From positions 248,001 to 312,000 of the forward strand of contig JAWKIF010000007.1 in NCBI GenBank assembly GCA_041394405.1: 64,000 bases of DNA, read 5' to 3'. The position numbers were made by a program, and so were the translations under genes. The stretch comes from Microthrix sp041394405. GTDB taxonomy: Bacteria; Actinomycetota; Acidimicrobiia; Acidimicrobiales; Microtrichaceae. The notes beneath the pieces were generated by a model. That model saw only the letters and a list, made by a program, of their open reading frames with translations. It had not been told where the DNA came from and made no database searches. The first letter of the stretch is position 1. The number at the start of each line of letters is the position of its first letter. Positions 8,104 to 16,687 of the stretch are shown here, piece by piece.

Positions 8104-9354
8104 GTGCGCCTGCTTCAGCGAGGCCTGACGCCGACGGTCCATCGTTTGCTGGATTCGGCCAAGGTCGTCATCGTGGAGGGTGGGAGATCGGTTGGGAAGA
8201 CCACCATCGCCCGACAGGTTGCCGAAGAACGAGGCTTCGGCACGCTCTTCGACCTGTCTGATCCTGCCGATGCCGAAGCGTTGTCCATCGACGCCCTCCG
8301 AGTGCTCGAAGCTTCGCCCCGCCCAATCCTCATCGACGAGGCTCAGCTGGTTCCCGACGTCACCGTGGCGGTGAAGCGCCTGGTCGACGGCTCGGACCGA
8401 ACCGGCCAGGTGTTGCTGACCGGATCGTCCCGCGTCGGTCGTGGGGCGCTGGGTGGAGGCGACCCGTTGGCGGGTCGCGCGGTGCGCACCCGGCTGACGT
8501 CCTTCACTCAGAGTGAGCTCTCGGGATCTCCTTCCTCGACCTTGGCGGAGTGGTGGCTCACCGACCCGGTGGCAAAGCCGCACGAGCAAATTGACCTCGC
8601 ATCCCTGATGCGGCGGCTCACCACGGGCGGGCTCCCTCCGTTGGCGCTGGGGCCCGTCGACGAGGCCATGCCGACGGGCCCCCTTCTCGACGCCTACGTC
8701 GAGGGGGTGCTGACCATGAACCTGGCGGGAAGCCGCGTTGACAAGTCCCGCCTGCACCGCACCTTTCGGTACCTCGCAGCCAATCCGGGGCAAGTGCTGA
8801 ACGTCAGCCGGGCGGCCTCGGAGCTGGGGTTGAGCGCCGACACGGTGCAGGGCCATCTCGAGCTGTGCTCGTCGGCGTTTCTCCTTGAAATCGCTCCTGT
8901 GGTGCGGCCCAACGAGCACCGAAGTGTCACGGCACACCCTCGAGTATTCGCAAGCGATGCCGCGCTGGCGGCATGGGCGGCGGACACCTCGCCGGCTCGG
9001 CTGGTCCGCCAACGCGCCTTGGCCGGGGCCCTCCTCGAGAACCTGGTTGCTCACGAGCTGTTGTCGCAATCGGCCTGGTCGGCGGCTCCGGCTCGGCTCA
9101 TGCACTGGCGTGATTCGAGGGCGGGGAAGGAGGTCGACCTCGTCCTGCGAGACCCTGCGGGTTCGTACCTGGCCTTTGAGGTGAAGTCGGCCTCAACCGT
9201 GTCCAGCCGCGATGCCAGGGGCTTGCGGGCCTTCGCCGAGGTTGCCGGCGACAGGCTGGCTCGGTCCTTCGTCGTCCATACAGGGCGTTTGGTGACCCAG
9301 CTGGACGACCGCATCTGGGCGGTGCCGGTCACCGCCCTGTTCGAACCTGGGTAG
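8104..9354 (+). CDS. AAA_14/DUF4143 ATP-binding protein
   Basis: 416 residues. The Walker A motif is VVIVEGGRSVGKTTIARQ (residues 22-39) and the Walker B-like segment is PRPILIDEAQLVPD (about 74-87). LLTGSSR follows, then a DUF4143 C-terminal region ending in a PD-(D/E)XK-like fold with GKEVDLVL and YLAFEVKSAS. This large family of single-gene ATPases is widespread in bacteria, and its cellular role is not established. The GTG start has no ribosome site and probably begins a leaderless transcript. It stands alone, followed by a namZ remnant. Confidence 0.85.
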   Translation: MRLLQRGLTPTVHRLLDSAKVVIVEGGRSVGKTTIARQVAEERGFGTLFDLSDPADAEALSIDALRVLEASPRPILIDEAQLVPDVTVAVKRLVDGSDRTGQVLLTGSSRVGRGALGGGDPLAGRAVRTRLTSFTQSELSGSPSSTLAEWWLTDPVAKPHEQIDLASLMRRLTTGGLPPLALGPVDEAMPTGPLLDAYVEGVLTMNLAGSRVDKSRLHRTFRYLAANPGQVLNVSRAASELGLSADTVQGHLELCSSAFLLEIAPVVRPNEHRSVTAHPRVFASDAALAAWAADTSPARLVRQRALAGALLENLVAHELLSQSAWSAAPARLMHWRDSRAGKEVDLVLRDPAGSYLAFEVKSASTVSSRDARGLRAFAEVAGDRLARSFVVHTGRLVTQLDDRIWAVPVTALFEPG

Positions 9355-9797
9355 CTGCCTGCCGACTGGGTTCGGCATGGCCCGAGCGCCGGGGAGACGT
9401 GGCCACCGGGCTCAAGGATGGCGTGGAGGAGCACCATGGGTGGACGGCGCTTCGGTCACAGCCCAACTGAATGCTCGGAGCTTGGCTCGCGTGTCATTCG
9501 AGCCGGTGGAGTCTTCTCCCGTTGACCTCGATATCGCCCAAGACCCGCCGTTCGAGGAAGAGCGGGTACGCGGGGTCAGGCTCATCGTGACGGACCCGGA
9601 GCCCTTCGGCGGCACGGCGGTTGGCATCCACATCCTTGAGGTGTTCGCGAGTGAGGCCAGGGCCCAAGGCCGCCCCGACGTCATCGCCCGCCCCGAGACC
9701 CTTGACCTGCTGGCCGGTACGGCGACGGTCCGCCGGCAGCTCGATGCTCAGCTCCCCGCCGCCGACATCGTCGCTGGGTGGCAGGCTGATCTAGTGG

Positions 9798-10139
9798 TCA
9801 TGCCTGTTTGTTCGTCGGTGTTTGGAACGGGGTGAGGTAGAGGCCGGCGGCGCAGTCGAGTGCGTCTTCGGGGGTGCCGGCGGTTTGGCCGGTGGGCAGG
9901 AAGTTGTTTTGGTAGTCGTCGTGGCTGGCCCGGTAGAACGCGAACCCCCACATTGACACTGAGCCTGCGTAGCGGAGTCGGCACAACTTGATGGTGTCGC
10001 CGTCTGGGTCGACCGCGTCGATGTACGCGAACTGGCCACGGAACCGGGTTTCGATCTGGTGGTCGGGCCACAGGTTGGCGGCGTGGGAGCGGAGCCGTTG
10101 ACTCAAGCTCGTTCTGGTGGAGGCGGGTGGGGTGGCCAT
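9798..10139 (-). CDS. IS630 accessory protein, conserved hypothetical
   Basis: 113 residues, lying wholly inside the IS630 element. Its stop falls within the left terminal repeat and its start is 19 bases after the transposase stop, so the two are co-oriented and probably co-transcribed. The sequence has a compact, domain-like core (LSQRLRSHAANLWPDHQIET, then RGQFAYIDAV, LCRLRYAGSVSMWGFAFYRA, LPTGQTAGTPEDALDCAAGLYL). It resembles small conserved actinobacterial proteins of unknown function; I cannot assign a role. It could be a passenger or a true helper of transposition. Confidence 0.65.
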   Translation of the reverse strand: MATPPASTRTSLSQRLRSHAANLWPDHQIETRFRGQFAYIDAVDPDGDTIKLCRLRYAGSVSMWGFAFYRASHDDYQNNFLPTGQTAGTPEDALDCAAGLYLTPFQTPTNKQA

Positions 10140-10158
10140 GGTTGTCCAGTCTGGCTGG

Positions 10159-11301
10159 TCACGCGGCGAGGGCTCGTTGGCGGGCTTCGATCCGTTCGCA
10201 CATTGCGAGAAGATCAGTGCGGGTGAACGTCCAGTTGAACGGCCGAGGATCGGCGTTGAATCGGGTCTCGAACCCGCGGAGCCGTTCGGCGAGCTCGTCG
10301 AGGTCAGCGAAGTTGGCAGGCCTGATCGCCTTTCGGGCGATGATCGAGAACACGATCTCGATCTGGTTCAGCCACGACGCGTGGATGGGGAGATGGACGA
10401 GGGTGGCGGTCGGCCAGGCGTTGGTCATCCGGTCGATCGATGGTTGCCCGCGGTGTGATGACCCGTTGTCGACGACCCAGTACACCCGTCGGGCTGACGC
10501 GTACGGTTCGGTTGTCATCACTTTGGTGACGAGTTCCTCGAACGGCACGATCCCGGTTTTCTCGGCGATCGTGCCGATCAGCGTGCCTCGGTGGACGTCG
10601 TAGGCACCCATGTAGGCGAGGGTGCCGTGGCGTTTGTATTCGAACTCGACCCGCCGGATCCTGTTCGGGCCGCAGTCCAGGTCGGGGTGGCGTCGTTCCA
10701 ACGCTTGAAGTTGGGACTTCTCATCAGCGGAGATCACATAGTCGTCCGGCCCCAATGGATGGCCGTCCCAGCAGCGTTCGTAGAGGTCCAACACCCGTCC
10801 GGCCTTGGCCGCGAAGTCCGGGTCGCGAGGGAAGATCCACGACCGGAACTGCCACGGCTTGATCGGATCGTCGGCCAGCCAGCGGCGCACCGTTGATGAC
10901 GACAAACTCTCGCAGAGCCCTTCTTCGACGGCTTTCGACGCGAGATCGGCAGATGACCAGCGCGCCAATGCTTCCCCGCGACCCGACGGCGGTTCACACG
11001 CCAGAGCTTTGACTCCGGCGACCACCTCGACGTCATGGACCCGAGGACGGCCCGAACGCTTACGGTCGCCGAGCCCATCGAGGCCTTCGGCACAGAACCG
11101 TTTCCGCCAACGCGACACCACATCGACATGAACGCCCAAGGTCGCGGCGATATCGACGTTGCGGTCCCCATCGGAGGCCATCAAGACGATCCGTGCTCGC
11201 ACCACCTCACCATGAGCAGCGGTGTAAGAGCCGGAACGCCGTTCCAGCTCGGCTCTCACCTCACCGGTCAGCACCACCACAAACGGGGAACAACGCGACA
11301 C
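10159..11301 (-). CDS. IS630-family transposase
   Basis: 380 residues, full length. The N-terminal HTH region is RARIVLMASDGDRNVDIAATLGVHVDVVSRWRKRF (residues about 35-70). The DDE domain is visible as VISADEKSQLQ (first Asp), VYWVVDNGSSHRG (second Asp) and LNQIEIVFSI (Glu), in the order and spacing of IS630 transposases. No frameshift or stop was seen, so the element may be active. Confidence 0.92.
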   Translation of the reverse strand: MSRCSPFVVVLTGEVRAELERRSGSYTAAHGEVVRARIVLMASDGDRNVDIAATLGVHVDVVSRWRKRFCAEGLDGLGDRKRSGRPRVHDVEVVAGVKALACEPPSGRGEALARWSSADLASKAVEEGLCESLSSSTVRRWLADDPIKPWQFRSWIFPRDPDFAAKAGRVLDLYERCWDGHPLGPDDYVISADEKSQLQALERRHPDLDCGPNRIRRVEFEYKRHGTLAYMGAYDVHRGTLIGTIAEKTGIVPFEELVTKVMTTEPYASARRVYWVVDNGSSHRGQPSIDRMTNAWPTATLVHLPIHASWLNQIEIVFSIIARKAIRPANFADLDELAERLRGFETRFNADPRPFNWTFTRTDLLAMCERIEARQRALAA

Positions 11302-11484
11302 ACCGACCTCCCGGCAGTCACCGCCCGCCTGCCAAAGTCACCCCCAACTTACACCGACGTAATTATCGGCATGCCCACTAGTCGAGTTCGAACGGGTCCG
11401 CGACCGCTACCTGATCTACCGCTAGATCCCGGGCGGAGTCGCGTGGTTGGGTCGCCTCCTGGCGCGTCGGCTCCCGGGCAGAGG

Positions 11485-12405
11485 TCACCTCCGTGGTCGG
11501 AAGCGGTCACGAGTTGCCCGTGCCCGCTCCGTGACCGTTTCGACTTCAGACACCGCACCGCTTCGGCGAGCGATGACGTCGTTGATTTCGGCGCCGATGA
11601 TCAACACGGTGCTCAACAAGTACATCAGGGTGAGGGCCAACAGGACGGCGGCGATGCTCGACTGCACCTCGTTGCCGCCCTGGGAGAGGCGGACGTAGTA
11701 GGCGAACAACTGCGTGGTGACGGCCCATCCGAGCGCCGTGAAGATCGCTCCCGGCACATCGAAGCGCCAAGGCGTCTTGTGGTTCGGCCCGATGTGGAAG
11801 AGGGTTGCCGCCCACACGACCAGCATCGAGATGGCAGCGACCGGGGCAAGAAACCTCATGACCGGGCCGAGCCCCAACGAGGGCAGCACCGCCAGGAATG
11901 TCGCCGCCGCCGCGACCACCACGATCGTCGACATGCCCAGCCCGACCGCCACGATCCGCACGTACCAGAACGGCCGGCCCTCCTCGACCTCGTAGGCGAC
12001 GTCGAGGGCGCGAATGAGCCCGGCGAAGGCCCTCGACAGTGTGAACAACGCCAACAGGGTGGCGACGATGGCGATTCCCGACCCGGACCGGTTGAACAAC
12101 TCGTCGACGGCTCGCGAGAGCGTTTCGGAGTCCACCAGTGTCTCGCCGATGAACTGTTGGGTCTCCGTTTCGACCTCTGCCGCCAGCGATGTTCCGGTGA
12201 CGGGTTCGAGCGAACTCAGGGCGCTCACGAGTGCCAGCACTGCGGCCGGGATGGACAGGATCGTCCAGAAGGTGATCGCGGCTGCCAGGTCGCCGACGTT
12301 GTCTTTGGAGTACTCGGCGACGACGTCCTTGGTGAGCTGCCACAGCCACCGCACCAGGGCTCGGGGAGCGAGCGGTGGGGTGGGGGAGAGCGGGTCGCTG
12401 ATCAT
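11485..12405 (-). CDS. YihY/BrkB family membrane protein
   Basis: 306 residues from ATG 12405; longer upstream frames lack features. About six hydrophobic segments are present, with the YihY pattern: DLAAAITFWTILSIPAAVLALVS near residue 40, the LFTLSRAFAGLIRALDVAYEVEEGRPFW segment, WRFDVPGAIFTALGWAVTTQLFAYYVR, and LMYLLSTVLIIGAEINDVI at the end. The family is widespread and its biochemical role is not settled. The basic C-terminal tail (RARATRDRFRPRR) is probably cytoplasmic. Confidence 0.85.
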   Translation of the reverse strand: MISDPLSPTPPLAPRALVRWLWQLTKDVVAEYSKDNVGDLAAAITFWTILSIPAAVLALVSALSSLEPVTGTSLAAEVETETQQFIGETLVDSETLSRAVDELFNRSGSGIAIVATLLALFTLSRAFAGLIRALDVAYEVEEGRPFWYVRIVAVGLGMSTIVVVAAAATFLAVLPSLGLGPVMRFLAPVAAISMLVVWAATLFHIGPNHKTPWRFDVPGAIFTALGWAVTTQLFAYYVRLSQGGNEVQSSIAAVLLALTLMYLLSTVLIIGAEINDVIARRSGAVSEVETVTERARATRDRFRPRR

Positions 12406-12568
12406 TGGTCGTCGAGTGTGGATCGTACGCAACGACCCGTTGGCATGGCTGACCCAGGATCTTCGGCCTGTTGCGCGACCTTCGGACCGAGGGGCACGTG
12501 GCAGCGCCTGGGTAGTCTCTCGGAACTCGAATGCGAAGAGATTCTCAGACCGGAACAGAGGATGAACA

Positions 12569-14341
12569 ATGAAGTTTGGAAAGCTCCCTGCCGCGCTGGG
12601 CTTGGCTCTCATCGCCGCAGGTTGCGGTTCCCCAGCGGACCTTGGTGCCCCTGAGAACCTTCCAAAGTCGCCTTGCGACGAAGTCTCATCCGTGGACTTG
12701 GCTTCCCATGAGCCTGGTGATCTGGTTCGTTCCAGCGCCCTCGATCCGGGATCCGACGACGTGAGCTTCCCGGCGGGGGCCGAGGCGTGGCGCATTCTGT
12801 ACGTGTCAACGGGCAACAGCAACTCCGATCTTCAGCTGGTGTGCGGCGTGGTGGTCGCCCCACAAGACACGGCCAAGATTGATGCGGCCGGAGCCGAGGA
12901 AGGCCAAGGCCGGATGGTGACCTGGTCACACGGCACCATCGGCCTGCAGGCGCGCTGTCAGCCGTCCATGACGCCCGAAGCGAACATCTGGGGCGCAATG
13001 CCGGGTGGCATCAACCAGGTCGCGTGGGGCAAGGAAGGCAAGCCGAACGGTCGCAAAGGCGATCCAGCCGATGGTGCGCTGCAGTACATGATTGACAACG
13101 GTTGGGTCGTGGCGGCGACCGACTACTACGCAGATTTGGAAGGTGGTTCAGGTCTGGAGCCCTACGTCGTCGGCAAGATCGAGGCCGCGAACACCATCGA
13201 CAGTGCCCGGGCGGCGCACCAACTCCTGGTCAAGGAGGCTGACGGGTACGACGTCGATTCGTACGAGTACATGACCTGGGGGCACTCCCAGGGTGGGCAC
13301 TCAGCAGCGTGGGCGGCGCAACTTGCTGAACCGTACAGCGAGGCGACCGACTCGCAGTCGTCCCCGAGACTTGAGCTTCGAGGTGCCGCGCTGCTTGCAC
13401 CGGCCACGACGATCGTCGTCGACGCGGAGGCGCAGCCCTACACCGCAAACCACCACGGACTGGCGGACTGGATCGCGCACCAGAAGCTGGGACCTACGGT
13501 CTTCGGTGACGAGCTAGGCCTGCTTCCGTTGGGGCCAAGCCTGTTCTCCTTCATCCTCGGCTCTTGGACTCAGGTCTCTGAGGGTGAGCCCGCCAAGCCG
13601 GGCGAGATGCCCGCGTTCCCTCCGAAGGCGGACAACCTGTCGCTGGACTCCATTGCGACCGACAGAGCTGTGGGAACCATCGAGGACGTGAAGAAGCTGT
13701 GCCTGGAAGATGAACCGCTGAAGGTACTCAAAGCGACGGCGCAGTATGACGTTGAGGACTTCTTGGTCCCCGAGTTGGGCAATGGGCCCAGGATCGACGG
13801 GCAGGTTCACGGGAACATGGATGTCGTGTGCTCAGGCGAGCCCGACGAGCAGGTTGCCAAATGGTGTGACTGGATGAAGTACCAAGCACCCGGTCCGCTC
13901 GGAACAAGTGATCTGCCGAAGATCCCCAGGAACGGCGATGAACTGGCACCCGTCTACATCGCCGATGGTACGAATGACCTGATCATTCGATGTGCCACTT
14001 CGACGAAGCTCTCTGAACAGGTGGATGTTGTTCCGAATGCCAAGGACTGCCTGTCGCTTGCCTTCTACGACGCGATGGCTGAGGGTGCCTACTGCCCTGA
14101 GGGTGAGGACCCGGCTGGCTACTTGAAGCTGGACCTGTGGCAACAGAACGATTCGACGACGGCTGCTGGGCACTTCGAGGTTCCCGGGCTTGCGGCAGCC
14201 AGGAGCCTTGAGGAGCCAGTGTTCGAGGGCTCTCCGCTCGAGTCGTTCATGCGCGATGCGTTCGACCAGAAGCTCAACCCGCAGTGCGTGAAACCGAAGC
14301 TCATGAACCCATCGTCGAATACCTCCGGCGCTCAGCGGTAG
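12569..14341 (+). CDS. Secreted lipoprotein lipase/esterase, LIP family alpha/beta hydrolase
   Basis: 590 residues. The signal peptide has the lipobox LIAAGC (Cys about residue 19), so it is a lipoprotein anchored outside the membrane. The nucleophile elbow YMTWGHSQGGHSAAWAA is near residue 235, preceded by GRMVTWSHGTIG and DNGWVVAATDYYADLEGG, as in secretory lipases. An Asp in VYIADGTNDLIIR (about 465) and a His in TTAAGHFEVP (about 530) would complete the catalytic triad. It stands alone, divergent from the YihY gene, and probably hydrolyses lipids or esters outside the cell. Confidence 0.82.
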   Translation: MKFGKLPAALGLALIAAGCGSPADLGAPENLPKSPCDEVSSVDLASHEPGDLVRSSALDPGSDDVSFPAGAEAWRILYVSTGNSNSDLQLVCGVVVAPQDTAKIDAAGAEEGQGRMVTWSHGTIGLQARCQPSMTPEANIWGAMPGGINQVAWGKEGKPNGRKGDPADGALQYMIDNGWVVAATDYYADLEGGSGLEPYVVGKIEAANTIDSARAAHQLLVKEADGYDVDSYEYMTWGHSQGGHSAAWAAQLAEPYSEATDSQSSPRLELRGAALLAPATTIVVDAEAQPYTANHHGLADWIAHQKLGPTVFGDELGLLPLGPSLFSFILGSWTQVSEGEPAKPGEMPAFPPKADNLSLDSIATDRAVGTIEDVKKLCLEDEPLKVLKATAQYDVEDFLVPELGNGPRIDGQVHGNMDVVCSGEPDEQVAKWCDWMKYQAPGPLGTSDLPKIPRNGDELAPVYIADGTNDLIIRCATSTKLSEQVDVVPNAKDCLSLAFYDAMAEGAYCPEGEDPAGYLKLDLWQQNDSTTAAGHFEVPGLAAARSLEEPVFEGSPLESFMRDAFDQKLNPQCVKPKLMNPSSNTSGAQR

Positions 14342-14379
14342 AAGAACGCCTGACACGGCTCGAGATAGCGGATTGGGCG

Positions 14380-14886
14380 TTACGCACGGTACTGGATTGC
14401 CCAACTCTCGGGCTCCACCCCACGGGGTACCCGTCGGCGCAGCAACATGAAGCCATTCTCAATACCAGCGAACCAGTTTGACGACTTGTCGTAAATCGTC
14501 ACCAGCTCCCATCCCGCCTGGCCAGTAGCCGAGAGGACGTTCGTTAAGCGCGTCGAAGTATTTAGTGCTCCGGTGTTGACCACGGCGTACTGCCAACGAT
14601 CACCATTGGGATCCAACCGTTCCGTCAGCTCTGTGGAGGCCGCCAAGCTCGCGGCGGCTGCCGCCGCCTCTGCTGTCTCGGCTGCACGTGCTCTCTCCGT
14701 CGCCTCGGCTCTGACAGCTGCAACAAAGACATCTGCGTGGCCGGTTGAATCGATATGGAAGGTCCTTCCACCAACGTCGATCGTCCGTTCGTCTACAAGG
14801 TTCACTTGCTCGACTCGGCTGCTTTGCAGTTCCTGCGAAACGAACCTGCGGTCGCGCCGAACCGATACGGTGCCATTCATGAGCAT
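14380..14886 (-). CDS. DUF4177-like protein, probably 5'-truncated by an IS3 element
   Basis: Up to 168 residues. The C-terminal 70 residues (WQYAVVNTGALNTSTRLTNV, then GQAGWELVTIYDK and GFMLLRRRVP) match the DUF4177 pattern. The middle is an Ala/Glu-rich coiled-coil stretch (VRAEATERARAAETAEAAAA). The first ATG (14886) uses the terminal base of the IS3 element as its A, so this start was created at the junction; ATG 14880 is the next choice. The original promoter and perhaps an N-terminal segment were lost. Confidence 0.6.
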   Translation of the reverse strand: MLMNGTVSVRRDRRFVSQELQSSRVEQVNLVDERTIDVGGRTFHIDSTGHADVFVAAVRAEATERARAAETAEAAAAAASLAASTELTERLDPNGDRWQYAVVNTGALNTSTRLTNVLSATGQAGWELVTIYDKSSNWFAGIENGFMLLRRRVPRGVEPESWAIQYRA

Positions 14887-14915
14887 GGAGTGCGGAACCG
14901 TTTTCGCGGTGAGTA

Positions 14916-15785
14916 TCAGGCAGCAACTGGTTTCTGATACGCCTCACGAACCTCACCGGGTGTTTGATACCCAAGCGCTGAGTGAAGACGCTCATGATTA
15001 TACCACAACTCGATATACTCCGCAACACCATCTCTCAAATGGTCCACCGTCGGGAACTCGGTGTGGTTTGTGTACTCTTTCTTCAAAGAAGCAAAAAACG
15101 ACTCCGCCAGAGCATTATCATAACACGTACCCACCCGGCCCATCGACGGGCGCATCCTTACTTCTTTCAAACACCGTCTGAACTGGCGTGAGGTGTATTC
15201 CGACCCCCGGTCCGAATGGAAGATCGCCCGCCGTTTGATCCGCTTGTTCCGCTTCGCCATCCGGATCGCGTCACAGATCAGATCCGCCCGGTGATGATCT
15301 GCGATGGCCCACCCGACGACCTCCCGGTTGAACAGATCGATCACCGTCGCCAGATAGCCGGGGCCCGCCCACGTATCGACCTGGGTGATGTCCCCAACGA
15401 ACCGGACCCCGGGCTCGGTCGCGTTGAAATCCCGGCGGATCAGATCGCTTGCGGGCGGGGTGCCGTCGGCCTTGGTGCAGTAACGCCAAGGCCTCGGATG
15501 GCACGACACCAGCTTGTGTTCTCCCATGATCACCCGGACTGTCCGGTCCGACACCACCCAACCGTCCCGGAGGAGCTCGGCGTGGATCCGCCGATACCCG
15601 TACCTGCTTTTGCGGTCGTGGAAGATCTCACAGACCGTCTCGGACAGCTCGCAGCGACGTTCCTGCGCTGGCGTGGGCGGCCGGTCCAGCCGTTTACGCC
15701 AGGCGTAGTAGCCCGACTCCGACACGTCGGCCGCGTCGCACATCATCTCTGTTGAAATCGTTGCGTCGTTTGCCTTCTCCGCCAT
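14916..15785 (-). CDS. IS3 OrfB, DDE integrase domain
   Basis: 289 residues with the IS3 helix SESGYYAWRKRLDRPPT, SRYGYRRIHAELLRDGWVVSDRTV, and an rve-type DDE core: RFVGDITQVDTWAG (Asp), IFHSDRGSEYTS (Asp) and ESFFASLKKEY (Glu). It is translated mostly as the C-terminal part of an OrfAB fusion made by frameshifting in the A7 tract upstream. The frame is open back through the tract, giving a junction SGGLLRGGSPAEWYGLIMAE. Confidence 0.9.
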   Translation of the reverse strand: MAEKANDATISTEMMCDAADVSESGYYAWRKRLDRPPTPAQERRCELSETVCEIFHDRKSRYGYRRIHAELLRDGWVVSDRTVRVIMGEHKLVSCHPRPWRYCTKADGTPPASDLIRRDFNATEPGVRFVGDITQVDTWAGPGYLATVIDLFNREVVGWAIADHHRADLICDAIRMAKRNKRIKRRAIFHSDRGSEYTSRQFRRCLKEVRMRPSMGRVGTCYDNALAESFFASLKKEYTNHTEFPTVDHLRDGVAEYIELWYNHERLHSALGYQTPGEVREAYQKPVAA

Positions 15786-15787
15786 GA

Positions 15788-16090
15788 TCAGCCCATACCA
15801 TTCGGCTGGTGATCCGCCGCGAAGAAGGCCGCCGCTTTTTTTAGGAAAGCCACCTGATCTTTCAGACGCTTGTTCTCCCGTTTGAGGTCACGCAACGCCT
15901 TCTTATCATCTGTGGCGTCGCCAGTGTCGTCGTCCAACCTGTCCTCTTTCACCTCGCGGACCCATTTCCTCAACGTGTCCTTATGGACCGACAACTCGCT
16001 AGCCACATCCGAGTACGTCCTCGACGACTCAATGACACGGCGAACCGCCTCGATCTTGAACTCTTTGCTGTAGTGGATTCCTGAACCCAT
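15788..16090 (-). CDS. IS3 OrfA, HTH/leucine-zipper protein
   Basis: 100 residues: an N-terminal HTH (SKEFKIEAVRRVIESSRTYS, then DVASELSVHKDTLRKWVREV) followed by a heptad region ALRDLKRENKRLKDQVAFLKKA that would multimerise with OrfAB. The lysines of FLKK are encoded by the A7 slippery run. The stop is at 15788, and OrfB lies in the -1 frame. Confidence 0.9.
   Translation of the reverse strand: MGSGIHYSKEFKIEAVRRVIESSRTYSDVASELSVHKDTLRKWVREVKEDRLDDDTGDATDDKKALRDLKRENKRLKDQVAFLKKAAAFFAADHQPNGMG
15836..15842 (-). other. A7 programmed -1 frameshift site joining OrfA and OrfB
   Basis: On the coding strand the sequence is CCTAAAAAAAGCGG. Slipping back one base on the A7 run moves translation from ...FLKK into SGGLLRGG... 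and then straight into OrfB with no stop between, as in other IS3 elements. Confidence 0.75.
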
Positions 16091-16151
16091 CGACGGGCTC
16101 CTCTCGGATCACGCTACCGCCAGCCCCACCGCGAAATCCGGACGCCCTCCA

Positions 16152-16567
16152 AGATCGACCACCAGTTCTTCTCCCGATGCGGGTCCGGCACCGGCGGCCC
16201 AAGCGTTGGACAACAGCCGACTGTTCACCGCGTCGAGCTGGCGGACATGACCGAACTTGAACGACCGGAGGAACGTGCCGATCGTCGACGGGGCCAACGG
16301 TGCGAAGCCCAACACCCGCGATGTTGATCCGGTCCGGAGCCGGTCCAACGAGTCGATGTTGGTTGCACCCGCGATCATGCCCAACACCACCGTCATCACC
16401 TTCGCGGCCGCGTTCGGGAGACCGGTGTGAACCCATCGGCCGACCAGACCCCGAAGACCGAGACGGGCCGCCAAGGTGGCGATCAACAACAGACCCGAAT
16501 CGGACACCAGGTTCGGGTGATCGAAGACCACCTCGACCCGGTCGGAACTATGACAAGATGTGCTCAC
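16152..16567 (-). pseudogene. Truncated IS1380 transposase
   Basis: The GTG start at 16567 gives MSTSCHSSDRVEVVFDHPNL and runs in frame to GPASGEELVVDL, where the IS3 begins. Reading on into the IS3 end adds 13 unrelated residues before a stop. The catalytic region is missing. By eye it differs from the 29476-30792 transposase at about one residue in six, so it is an older or diverged copy. Confidence 0.85.
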
Positions 16568-16687
16568 AGAAAGTGCCTTTCGGGACTGGTGATGATGCGG
16601 CTTCGAACACCGTCATTCTTCCAGCCCTGAAGGCACTTTCTGCGTATACGCGACCTCGTCCACGCCTACCAGCACGGTGGATCCAGG
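16152..16687 (-). mobile_element. IS1380-family remnant (5' third), cut by the IS3
   Basis: The right end GGTGGATCCAGG (ending 16687), the leader hairpin and the first 138 or so codons of the transposase are present. They are closely similar to the complete IS1380 at 29286-30911. Similarity stops exactly at the IS3 end (VVDL at 16152); the other two thirds are gone. Confidence 0.85.

Larger units (their letters stand above)
9794..11378 (-). mobile_element. IS630-family insertion sequence with an accessory gene
   Basis: 1585 bp. The termini are imperfect inverted repeats (GTGGTCATGCCTG at 9794, GTGGGCATGCCGA reading in from 11378, then shared CGTCGGTGT and GGGGTGA), flanked by the TA duplication expected for IS630/Tc1-type transposition (9792-9793 and 11379-11380). 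It carries the transposase and, downstream on the same strand, a 113-residue accessory ORF. Confidence 0.85.
9428..11425 (+). pseudogene. NamZ (DUF1343) C-terminal remnant split by an IS630 element
   Basis: Residues from GAPWVDGASVTAQLNA onward (9428-9793) match the C-terminal part of DUF1343/NamZ exo-beta-N-acetylmuramidases, including GVRLIVTDPEPFGG, ETLDLLAGTATVRRQL and IVAGWQADL. The last residues, VEFERVRDRYLIYR and a TAG stop, lie on the other side of the IS630 at 11379-11425, and the duplicated TA is exactly at the break (GATC-TA / TA-GTCGAG). Removing the IS with one TA restores WQADLVEFERVRDRYLIYR. The N-terminal catalytic two thirds are missing, lost between 9354 and 9428. So the gene was already broken, or was broken separately from the IS insertion. 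Confidence 0.8.
14886..16151 (-). mobile_element. IS3-family insertion sequence
   Basis: 1266 bp with terminal inverted repeats beginning TGGAG at 14886 and, inward from 16151, TGGAGGGCG; both carry TTTCGCGGTG at the inner edge. It contains orfA and orfB with an A7 frameshift site. No target duplication is visible: the left flank is a DUF4177-like gene and the right flank is an IS1380 transposase. A deletion or recombination next to the IS therefore followed insertion. Confidence 0.85.

Noticed and set aside
11035..12654. 539-residue plus-strand open frame across IS630 and YihY genes
   Set aside because: It crosses an IS boundary and two genes on the other strand, with His/Asp/Gln-rich shadow composition.
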